In this document: piece by piece, positions 16,530 through 22,063 of the stretch | Layout of the letters: each line of letters begins with the position of its first letter | Numbering within the stretch: position 1 is the stretch's first letter | From: DASRSS01 sp035656335 | GTDB taxonomy: Bacteria > Actinomycetota > Actinomycetes > Mycobacteriales > Jatrophihabitantaceae | Assembly (NCBI GenBank): GCA_035656335.1 | Contig: DASRSS010000167.1 | Location: 1-22,063 of the forward strand | Reading direction: 5' to 3' | DNA: 22,063 nt | Notes under the pieces: model-generated | Database searches by the model: none | What the model saw: only the letters and a program-made list of their open reading frames with translations | What the model was told of the DNA's origin: nothing | Made by a program: the position numbers and the translations under genes

Positions 16530-17594
16530 TCAGCGGACGGAGCGGGCAGCCGCGGCGGCCTGCAGGAACGCGTCGTTCTCCTCGCGGTTGCTGATCGTCA
16601 CCCGCGCGCCGGCACCGGCGAACGCGCGCACGATCACCTTCTGCTCCTCGCACGCCGCTGCCCACGCCGTGGTCGCGTCGCCGAGCGGGAACCAGACGAA
16701 GTTCGCCTGCGTCGGCGGGACGTCGTAGCCCAGCGCGGCGAGTTCGGCGACCACGCGCGAGCGCTCCTCGACGATGGACGCGACCCGGGACATCAGCTGC
16801 GACTCGGCCTCCGGCTCCAGGCAGGCGAGCGCGGCCTGCTGGGCCACGGTCGTCACCGCGAACGGCACCTGCGTCTGCCGCAGCGCCGCGGTCAGCGCCG
16901 GATCGGCCGCGATCGCGTACCCGACGCGCAGCCCGGCCAGCCCGTACGCCTTGGAGAAGGTGCGCAGCACGATCACGTTCGGGTGCTCGTCCAGCAGCGT
17001 CGTGCCGTCCGGCACGTCCGGGTCGGCGACGAACTCGCGGTAGGCCTCGTCCAGCGCGACCACCACGCGCGGCGGCACCGAGCGCAGGAACTCGACCAGC
17101 TCGTCGCGGCGCACCGCCGTGCCGGTCGGGTTGTTCGGGTTGCACACGAACACCAGCCGGGTGCGGTCGGTGATCGCGCCGGCCAGCGCCGGCAGGTCGT
17201 GCGTGAACTCGCGCAGCGGCACCTGCACCGAGGACGCGCCGCTGACCGCAGTCAGGATCGGGTACGCCTCGAACGAGCGCCAGGCGTAGACGACCTCGTC
17301 GCCGGCGTCGGCCACCGCCTGCACCAGCTGCGTACACAGCGACACCGAGCCGCAGCCGACGGCGACGCGGGACGGGTCGACGCCGAACTTCGCGGCCAGC
17401 ACCTCGGTCAGCTCGATGGAGGCGCTGTCCGGGTAGCGGTTCGCGACCGGCAGGAACGCGGCCACGCGCTCGACCACGTGCGGCAGCATCGGGTACGGCG
17501 TCTCGTTGCTGGCCAGCTTAATCGCGCCCGGGACGGTTCGCCCCGGGACGTACGCGGGCAGGTCGCCGAGCACGGGACGCAGCTGAACGGTCAC
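16530..17594 (-). CDS. PLP aminotransferase, HisC family (histidinol-phosphate or aromatic amino acid)
   Basis: A fold-type I PLP-dependent aminotransferase of 354 residues. Family marks are KLASNETPY at 26-34, CNPNNPTGT at 151-159, LDEAYREF at 181-188 and RTFSKAYGLAGLRVGY at 211-226, where Lys215 forms the Schiff base with PLP. HisC transfers an amino group to imidazole-acetol phosphate; the close actinobacterial Pat/HisC2 branch acts on phenylpyruvate and 4-hydroxyphenylpyruvate. No other his gene is here, whereas HPPD and prephenate dehydratase lie within 5 kb, so an aromatic substrate is favoured by context only. The GTG start overlaps the stop of the upstream helicase gene (GTGA), so the two are translationally coupled. 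It ends 22 nt from the hairpin at 16508. Confidence 0.93.
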   Translation of the reverse strand: MTVQLRPVLGDLPAYVPGRTVPGAIKLASNETPYPMLPHVVERVAAFLPVANRYPDSASIELTEVLAAKFGVDPSRVAVGCGSVSLCTQLVQAVADAGDEVVYAWRSFEAYPILTAVSGASSVQVPLREFTHDLPALAGAITDRTRLVFVCNPNNPTGTAVRRDELVEFLRSVPPRVVVALDEAYREFVADPDVPDGTTLLDEHPNVIVLRTFSKAYGLAGLRVGYAIAADPALTAALRQTQVPFAVTTVAQQAALACLEPEAESQLMSRVASIVEERSRVVAELAALGYDVPPTQANFVWFPLGDATTAWAAACEEQKVIVRAFAGAGARVTISNREENDAFLQAAAAARSVR

Positions 17595-19357
17595 TTTCGC
17601 ACTCCTGTCGTCGGTCGCCGGCGCCCGTCGCTGTCACGGCCGGCGTCCTGCCGCCGCGGCCCGGACGGACGATCGGCCGGCGGTCGATACCGTTCCACGC
17701 GCGCCTTGCGCCCCTTGATGAGCGTGGCGGACAGCGCCGTGATCACCTCGTCGACGGCCGCCGCGGGCACCTCGACCGTCGAGAACTTGTGCGTGATCTC
17801 GATGGCGCCGATCTCGCGCCCGGTCACGCTGGACTCGTTCGCGATGGCGCCGACCAGATCCTGCGGGCGGATCTTCGCGGCGTGGCCGAGCCCGACGAAG
17901 ATCGTCGCGGACGGCCCGCCACTGCGCGCGGCCCGCGCCGGCTTCGCGCTGGACGCTCTGTCCGGCTTGGTGTTCCGGTCCGTCGCGCGACCGGCTGGAC
18001 GATCCTTGGGCGGGGCGGACAGCGACGGGATGTCCTCCTCGGCCGCCGCGGGTGTGCTCGCCTCGTGCGCGAGCTTCACCGCGGCCAGCGCGATCTGCAT
18101 CAGGTCGTAGTCGCCGGCGACGTTGTCGACGACGACGCGGAACTGCTCGTAGTCGTCCTCGTCGAGCGACTCCTGCAGTGCGGCGCGGGTCAGCTCGAGG
18201 CGGCGTGTGCGCAGGTCGGCCACCGTCGGCAGCTGCTCGATCGGGATCTTGCGCTTGGTGGCAGACTCGATCGTCTTCAGCAGCCGGTGCTGGCGCGGCT
18301 CGACCAGCGTGATCGCGACGCCCGCGCGGCCGGCCCGCCCGACGCGTCCGACCCGGTGCACGAACGCGTCCGGCGCCGACGGGACGTCGTAGTTGACGAC
18401 GTGGGTGAGCGACTCGATGTCCAGGCCGCGGGCCGCGACGTCGGTGGCGACCAGCAGCTCGGCCGCGCCACTGCGCACGCGCTGCATGACCTTGTCGCGC
18501 TGGTCCTGCGTCATGCCGCCGTGCAGCGCCTCGGCCCGGTAGCCGCGCGCGGTCAGCGTCTCGCTCAGGCTGTCGACCTCCTCGCGGGTGCGGCAGAAGA
18601 CGATCGCGGCCTCGGGCGCCTCGACGTCCAGCAGCCGGCCCAGCGCCGCGGGCTTGTGCGCGCGCGGCACCAGGTAGGCGACCTGCCGCACGCGCGGCAC
18701 CGCAGTCGTCGGCTCCTCACGGTGGATCTTGACCTTCACCGGCTGGCGCAGATAGCGCTTGACCAGACCGTTGATGCGCGCCGGGATCGTCGCCGAGAAC
18801 AGCACGGTCTGGCGCTGTTCGGGCAGCGCGGTGAGGATCGCCTCGATGTCCTCGGCGAAGCCCATGTCCAGCATCTCGTCGGCCTCGTCCAGGACGGCGA
18901 TGCGCAGCGCGTCCGTCGGCAGCGTCTGCCGGGTCAGGTGATCGATCACCCGGCCGGGCGTGCCGACCACGACGTCCACGCCGGTCTCGAGCGCGCGGAT
19001 CTGGCGCCCGATCGGCTGGCCGCCGTAGATCGGCAGCACGCGCGCGCCGAGTTCGCGGCCGTAGCGGTGGATCGCCTCGGACACCTGCATGGCGAGTTCG
19101 CGGGTGGGCACCAGGATCAGTGCGTACGGGCCGGGCGCGCCGGGCCGCACCTCGTTCAGCACGGGCAGCGCGAACGCCGCCGTCTTGCCGGTGCCGGTCG
19201 CGGCCTGGCCGAGCAGGTCGGCGCCGGTCAGCAGCGGGCCGATCGCCTCGCGCTGGATCGGGGTCGGCTCCTCGTAGCCGAGCGCGTCCAGTGCCTTCAG
19301 CAGTTCCGGTCGAAGGCCGAGCTCGGCGAACGTGCTCGGCGCGTCGGATTGGCTCAC
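17591..19357 (-). CDS. deaD: DEAD-box ATP-dependent RNA helicase with DbpA-type C-terminal domain (DeaD/CsdA)
   Basis: Unwinds RNA in ribosome assembly or mRNA turnover, often cold-related. Counting from GTG 19357 (588 residues): Q motif with PTPIQREAI at 31-39, motif I AATGTGKT at 52-59, PTRELA at 84-89, GTPGR at 132-136, DEAD at 157-160, SAT at 188-190, ATDVAARGLDI at 304-314 and HRVGRVGRAGR at 334-344. A dimerisation region and a charged, disordered linker follow. At about 484-558 is a DbpA-like RNA-binding domain (ATIFVGLG...), then a basic tail. The frame is open 12 codons upstream, but that extension is unlike the family, and CAGGCT lies 6 nt before GTG 19357. Its TGA overlaps the aminotransferase start. 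Confidence 0.95.
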   Translation of the reverse strand: MSQSDAPSTFAELGLRPELLKALDALGYEEPTPIQREAIGPLLTGADLLGQAATGTGKTAAFALPVLNEVRPGAPGPYALILVPTRELAMQVSEAIHRYGRELGARVLPIYGGQPIGRQIRALETGVDVVVGTPGRVIDHLTRQTLPTDALRIAVLDEADEMLDMGFAEDIEAILTALPEQRQTVLFSATIPARINGLVKRYLRQPVKVKIHREEPTTAVPRVRQVAYLVPRAHKPAALGRLLDVEAPEAAIVFCRTREEVDSLSETLTARGYRAEALHGGMTQDQRDKVMQRVRSGAAELLVATDVAARGLDIESLTHVVNYDVPSAPDAFVHRVGRVGRAGRAGVAITLVEPRQHRLLKTIESATKRKIPIEQLPTVADLRTRRLELTRAALQESLDEDDYEQFRVVVDNVAGDYDLMQIALAAVKLAHEASTPAAAEEDIPSLSAPPKDRPAGRATDRNTKPDRASSAKPARAARSGGPSATIFVGLGHAAKIRPQDLVGAIANESSVTGREIGAIEITHKFSTVEVPAAAVDEVITALSATLIKGRKARVERYRPPADRPSGPRRQDAGRDSDGRRRPTTGVRK

Positions 19358-19363
19358 CCGTCC

Positions 19364-19369
19364 AGCCTG
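19364..19369 (-). promoter_or_regulatory. -10-like CAGGCT for leaderless DEAD-box gene
   Basis: On the minus strand CAGGCT ends 6 nt before GTG 19357. It differs from the TAGGCT boxes of rmlA and fpg at the first base only. There is no purine-rich ribosome binding site at the right distance. It supports the internal GTG over the more upstream ATG. Confidence 0.35.
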
Positions 19370-19380
19370 CCACCACCCGC

Positions 19381-19439
19381 ACTTTGACCCCACAGTGGTC
19401 GTGAATCGGCGCCGATCACAGCCACTGCGGGGTCAAAGT
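19381..19439. repeat. 59 bp near-perfect palindrome between hpd and deaD
   Basis: The arms begin ACTTTGACCCC on the left and end GGGGTCAAAGT on the right, and meet in a central CGGCGCCG. Over about 29 bases per arm there are three substitutions and one extra A. It fills most of the 91 bp between the hpd stop (19449) and the deaD start (19357), both on the minus strand. It could end hpd transcription before the deaD promoter, or be a member of a dispersed palindromic family. It has no room for a gene. Confidence 0.85.
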
Positions 19440-19448
19440 TGATGTGTT

Positions 19449-20642
19449 TCAGAGGTTTCCGCGGCGCTCTTGCTCGCGCTCGATCGCCTCGAACAGGGCC
19501 TTGAAGTTGCCCTTGCCGAAGCCCAGCGAGCCGTGCCGCTCGATCAGCTCGAAGAACACCGTCGGACGGTCGCCCACGGGCGCGGTGAAGATCTGCAGCA
19601 GGTACCCGTCCTCGTCGCGGTCGACCAGGATGTTGCGGCGCTTGAGCTCCTCGATCGGCACGCGCACCTCGCCGATCCGGGCCCGCAGCTCGGGGTCGTC
19701 GTAGTAGGACGCGGGGGCGTCGAGGAACTCCACGCCGCGCGCCCGCATCTCGTCGTAGGTGCGCAGGATGTCGTTGGTCGCCAACGCGATGTGCTGGCAG
19801 CCCGGGCCGTTGTAGAACTCCAGGTACTCGTCGATCTGCGACTTGCGCTTGCCGGGCGACGGCTCGTTCAGCGGGAACTTGACGCGGTGGTTGCCGTTCG
19901 CGACCACCTTGCTCATCAGGGCCGAGTAGTCCGTGGCGATGTCGTCGCCGATGAACTCGGCCATGTTCACGAAGCCCATGACCCGGTTGTAGAACTCGAC
20001 CCACTCGTCCATGCGGCCCAGCTCGACGTTGCCGACGCAATGGTCGACCGCCTGGAACAGCCTCTTGTCGGGCATGGTCATGGTGGACGTGCGCGGCTGG
20101 TAGCCCGGCAGGTAGACGCCGTTGTAGCGCGACCGGTCGACGAGGGTGTGCCGGGTCTGCCCGTAGGCGGCGATCGCGGCCGTCCGGACGGTGCCGTGCT
20201 CGTCGGACACGTCGTGCGGCTCGGCGAGGATCGTGGCCCCCTGGGCCCGAGCGTGATTTATACATTTGTCGACATCGGGCACCTCGAGTGCCAGGTCAAC
20301 GACGCCGTCGCCGTGCGCGCGGTGGTGCTCAGCGAGCGGGCTGGACGGATCGACCGCGCCGAGGATCACGAACCGCGCCGAACCGGCCTTGAGCACGAAG
20401 CCCTTGTGGTCGCGGTTGCCGGTCTCGGGCCCGGTGTAGCCGACCAGCTCCATGCCGAACGCGTGTTGGTAGAAGTGCGCGCTCTGGGTCGCGTTGCCCG
20501 AGACGAACACGACGGCGTCCATGGCCGTGACGGGGAACGGGTCGCGCTGCGCGTCGTAGTCGACGAGCCCGACCAGCTCCTTGAGCCGGTCCAGGGTCAG
20601 CTCGGCGGCGCGCTCTTCGGGGGTGAGTTCGACACTGGTCAT
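19449..20642 (-). CDS. hpd: 4-Hydroxyphenylpyruvate dioxygenase
   Basis: An Fe(II) dioxygenase that turns 4-hydroxyphenylpyruvate into homogentisate, the second step of tyrosine breakdown. The 397-residue protein has two VOC-fold halves; the iron ligands are H201 (AVDHCVGN), H284 (GCQHIALAT) and E365 (FFELIERHG), all present, with the C-terminal FGKGNFKALFEAIE gate helix. Length and motifs are typical. ATG 20642 lacks a good ribosome binding site but has TAACCC 7 nt upstream with TTGCCC at 17 bp, a plausible leaderless promoter. Codons 126-129 (AAA TGT ATA AAT) form an AT-rich, rare-codon patch in the N-terminal half, away from the metal site. No homogentisate dioxygenase gene is in the window; the aminotransferase downstream could supply its substrate. 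Confidence 0.96.
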   Translation of the reverse strand: MTSVELTPEERAAELTLDRLKELVGLVDYDAQRDPFPVTAMDAVVFVSGNATQSAHFYQHAFGMELVGYTGPETGNRDHKGFVLKAGSARFVILGAVDPSSPLAEHHRAHGDGVVDLALEVPDVDKCINHARAQGATILAEPHDVSDEHGTVRTAAIAAYGQTRHTLVDRSRYNGVYLPGYQPRTSTMTMPDKRLFQAVDHCVGNVELGRMDEWVEFYNRVMGFVNMAEFIGDDIATDYSALMSKVVANGNHRVKFPLNEPSPGKRKSQIDEYLEFYNGPGCQHIALATNDILRTYDEMRARGVEFLDAPASYYDDPELRARIGEVRVPIEELKRRNILVDRDEDGYLLQIFTAPVGDRPTVFFELIERHGSLGFGKGNFKALFEAIEREQERRGNL

Positions 20643-20649
20643 GCTTCAA

Positions 20650-20678
20650 GGGTTACCGGCGGGCCCGCGTCTGGGCAA
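20650..20678 (-). promoter_or_regulatory. Candidate promoter of hpd (TTGCCC-N17-TAACCC)
   Basis: On the minus strand TTGCCC (20673-20678) and TAACCC (20650-20655) are 17 bp apart, and the -10 ends 7 nt before ATG 20642. The -35 matches TTGACA at four of six positions. The -10 starts TA but lacks the final T. Spacing is right for a leaderless housekeeping promoter. Confidence 0.35.
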
Positions 20679-20698
20679 GGTGCGGCGCGAACAGGCAT

Positions 20699-20714
20699 CA
20701 GACTGCACAGTCTG
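20699..20714. promoter_or_regulatory. Operator-like palindrome upstream of hpd
   Basis: CAGACTG-CA-CAGTCTG is a perfect 7+7 inverted repeat. It lies about 20 bp upstream of the candidate -35 of hpd, a usual place for a regulator of tyrosine catabolism. No regulator gene is adjacent, so the protein that might bind is unknown. Confidence 0.35.
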
Positions 20715-20716
20715 TC

Positions 20717-20732
20717 CAGCGGTCAGCCGCTG
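20717..20732. terminator. Short hairpin downstream of the UPF0016 gene
   Basis: CAGCGG-TCAG-CCGCTG forms a perfect 6 bp stem with a 4 nt loop, 16 nt past the UPF0016 stop on the minus strand and before the hpd promoter. There is no U-run. It may weakly end the transporter transcript or add to the operator region. Confidence 0.3.
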
Positions 20733-20748
20733 TACCTGGGCAGATTGC

Positions 20749-21351
20749 TCAGCCACGGATCGCCGCGACCGCGGCCACGACGGCGAACGCCGCGAACAGG
20801 ACGCCGGCGGCGCGGTGCACGAGGTGCAGTGGCACGCGGCGCACGACCAGCTTGCCGATCAGCGTCGCCAGCACCGCGACCGCCACCAGTGCCACCCACG
20901 CGCCGACCGCCGTGGCCAGCGCGTGGTCGAAGCCGCCCTGCCGCGCGACCAGGCCGGCCGTCGCGATCTGGCTGGCGTCGCCCCACTCGGCCGCGAACAG
21001 GACGGCGAAGCTGGTCAGCACGATCCGTCCGAAGCTCGCCGCCTCGCGCTGCTCGGCCAGCTCGACGTCGTCGTCCGTGGTGTCGAGGGACTCGCGGATC
21101 AGCAGCACCGCGCCGATCGCGAACAGGACGGCCACCACGGCCTCGACGGCGCGCCGCGGCAGCAGTGTGATCACGCCGCCGGCGGCCGCGGCGATCGCGC
21201 ACTGGACGGCGAACGCGGCGGCCACCCCGATCAGCACCGGGCGCGGCCGGTACCGGGTCGACAGGACCAGCGTCGCGACGAGCGTCTTGTCCGGCAGCTC
21301 GACGAGGACGATGACCCCGAACGCGATCGCGGCCGCGGTCAGGAAGGTCAC
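20749..21351 (-). CDS. UPF0016/GDT1 family cation transporter (TMEM165-like)
   Basis: A 200-residue integral membrane protein with about six hydrophobic helices in two halves. Members move Mn2+ or Ca2+ out of the cytoplasm, probably by exchange with protons. The two signature motifs of form E-x-G-D-(K/R)-(T/S) are ELPDKT near residues 18-23 and EWGDAS in the second half; the first has Pro in place of Gly, as in many actinobacterial members, and the second has Ala in place of Lys. A short acidic loop (DTTDDDVELAEQ) joins the halves. GTG 21351 puts the first helix at the N-terminus; the frame runs on to 21420 but would add a polar extension reaching into the divergent gene. CAGGAT ends 8 nt before the start. 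I saw no Mn2+ riboswitch in the short leader. Confidence 0.9.
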   Translation of the reverse strand: MTFLTAAAIAFGVIVLVELPDKTLVATLVLSTRYRPRPVLIGVAAAFAVQCAIAAAAGGVITLLPRRAVEAVVAVLFAIGAVLLIRESLDTTDDDVELAEQREAASFGRIVLTSFAVLFAAEWGDASQIATAGLVARQGGFDHALATAVGAWVALVAVAVLATLIGKLVVRRVPLHLVHRAAGVLFAAFAVVAAVAAIRG

Positions 21352-21359
21352 GGGATGCC

Positions 21360-21365
21360 ATCCTG
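21360..21365 (-). promoter_or_regulatory. -10-like CAGGAT for the UPF0016 gene
   Basis: On the minus strand CAGGAT ends 8 nt before GTG 21351, close to the spacing of the TAGGCT/TAGGAT boxes elsewhere. The AGGA inside it could instead serve as a weak ribosome binding site, so this call is tentative. Confidence 0.3.
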
Positions 21366-21398
21366 CCGTGTCGCCGCCGGATCGGGCCCGCGCGCCCC

Positions 21399-21404
21399 TA
21401 GCCT
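21399..21404 (+). promoter_or_regulatory. -10 hexamer TAGCCT for leaderless DUF4446 gene
   Basis: TAGCCT ends 8 nt before ATG 21413 with no ribosome binding site between. It lies 33 bp from the opposite-strand CAGGAT, so the two divergent promoters would overlap. GTG 21407 is in frame but only 2 nt from the hexamer, so ATG 21413 is preferred. Confidence 0.45.
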
Positions 21405-21412
21405 TGGTGACG

Positions 21413-21985
21413 ATGTCCACTTACGTCGCGGTCTTCGCGCTCGTGCTCGCTTACGTCGCACTGGTCGCGGCGTACTTCGCGCTGCGCACGCTGGCCAAGC
21501 TGCGGCGCTCGTCGGCCGTGCTGGGCCGCGGCCTGCGCGGCGAGCGGATGCGCGAGTCGCTCGTCGAGGCGGTGAACCGGCAGGCCGAGCTGACCGCGGT
21601 CACCCGCGAGGAGCTGACCGAGCTGCGCGCCGCGGTCGCCGCGGTGCGGGACGAGTCGCGCGAGGCCGCGACGGCTGCCGCGGCCGTGGCGGACGCCCCG
21701 GCGCCGTCCGTCGACACGACCGGGCTGCTGCGCAACGTCGCGCTGGTGCGCTACGACGCGTTCGACGGGATGTCCGGCCGGCTGTCGTTCTCGCTTGCGC
21801 TGCTGGACGAATCCGGCGACGGCGTCACGATCAGCGCGCTGGCCGGGCACAGCGACACCCGCGTGTACGCGAAGGGCGTGGCCGGCGGCAAGCCGGTTGA
21901 TCAGCAGCTGTCCCCCGAGGAGCACCAGGCCGTCGACGCCGCACTGGACAGGCGGCGGGGCCTGTTGGCCCGCAAGGCCGGCTGA
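21413..21985 (+). CDS. DUF4446 membrane protein
   Basis: A 190-residue protein of unknown function. One membrane helix (about 4-25) is followed by a basic segment (KLRRSSAVLGRGLRGERMR) and a long coiled-coil helix (about 47-90, rich in Glu, Arg, Val and Ala), then an Ala/Pro linker. The conserved DUF4446 core starts at about 103: LLRNVALVRYDAFDGMSGRLSFSLALLD, then TISALAGHSDTRVYAKGV and the closing LSPEEHQAVDAAL. The phrase VRYDAF...G..SFS.AL is the family hallmark. DUF4446 next to prephenate dehydratase is a frequent actinobacterial arrangement, but I know of no proven functional link. The stop lies 4 nt before the pheA start, so the two are probably one transcript. Confidence 0.9.
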   Translation: MSTYVAVFALVLAYVALVAAYFALRTLAKLRRSSAVLGRGLRGERMRESLVEAVNRQAELTAVTREELTELRAAVAAVRDESREAATAAAAVADAPAPSVDTTGLLRNVALVRYDAFDGMSGRLSFSLALLDESGDGVTISALAGHSDTRVYAKGVAGGKPVDQQLSPEEHQAVDAALDRRRGLLARKAG

Positions 21986-21989
21986 ACCG

Positions 21990-22063
21990 GTGACCACGCT
22001 CGCGTTCCTAGGGCCCGAGGGCACTTTCGCCCACGCGGCGCTGCTGCAGCTGCCGGTCTCGTC
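21990..22063 (+). CDS. pheA: Prephenate dehydratase PheA, N-terminal fragment (runs off the window)
   Basis: The first 24 codons read VTTLAFLGPEGTFAHAALLQ..., which is the conserved N-terminus of prephenate dehydratase (FLGPEGTF...AAL). The enzyme converts prephenate to phenylpyruvate in phenylalanine synthesis; its C-terminal ACT domain would lie outside the window. The GTG start is 4 nt after the DUF4446 stop. The aminotransferase at 16530 could complete phenylalanine synthesis from its product, though that is inference. Confidence 0.88.
   Translation, partial: MTTLAFLGPEGTFAHAALLQLPVS

Noticed and set aside
17789..19387. A 532-codon open frame on the plus strand opposite the DEAD-box gene
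   Set aside because: It mirrors the helicase codons and has no protein-like features; the helicase on the other strand has all its motifs.

Overview
This 22 kb window comes from a high-GC actinobacterial chromosome. The signs are very high third-position GC, frequent GTG starts, GTGA stop/start overlaps, the very long (about 1,600 residue) NAD-dependent glutamate dehydrogenase, the actinobacterial form of Fpg/Nei, and the DUF4446-pheA neighbourhood. I cannot name the genus from sequence alone. A non-streptomycete actinomycete of the Frankiales/Jatrophihabitantales/Nakamurellales type is a guess.

Layout. (1) 1-6123, plus strand: the end of an unidentified gene, then a compact dTDP-rhamnose block rmlA-rmlC-rmlB-rmlD, a second sugar-nucleotide epimerase/dehydratase overlapping rmlD, and a polyprenyl-phosphate sugar-1-phosphate transferase that would start assembly of a surface polysaccharide. 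(2) 6150-8978, plus: Fpg/Nei DNA glycosylase, a single-domain rhodanese, a glycerophosphodiester phosphodiesterase and a small RsbW-like ATPase behind a SigF/SigB-like promoter. (3) 8967-13805, minus: the giant glutamate dehydrogenase, divergent from an ACT-domain malic enzyme (13929-15389, plus). (4) 15470-16447, plus: a DUF4349 lipoprotein with a candidate ECF-sigma promoter. (5) 16530-21351, minus: HisC/aromatic aminotransferase, DEAD-box RNA helicase, 4-hydroxyphenylpyruvate dioxygenase and a UPF0016/GDT1 cation transporter. (6) 21413-22063, plus: DUF4446 membrane protein and the first codons of prephenate dehydratase.

Functional themes. The first 6 kb makes and loads deoxysugars for an envelope glycan. 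The middle is DNA repair, stress and lipid turnover housekeeping plus a carbon/nitrogen node (glutamate to 2-oxoglutarate; malate to pyruvate). The right end gathers aromatic amino acid functions (aminotransferase, HPPD, PheA), which favours an aromatic role for the aminotransferase.

I do not see a new multi-gene system, defence island, phage, IS element, CRISPR array or RNA gene. The unusual signals are smaller: two long near-perfect palindromes between genes (16458-16508 and 19381-19439); two apparently in-frame repeat insertions inside conserved enzymes (Fpg and glutamate dehydrogenase); a recurring TAGGCT-like -10 hexamer 6-8 nt before start codons, implying leaderless mRNAs; alternative-sigma promoter candidates; a hairpin over the phosphodiesterase start; and an AT-rich rare-codon patch inside hpd. 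No gene-free stretch exceeds 300 bases; the longest is 4414-4608.
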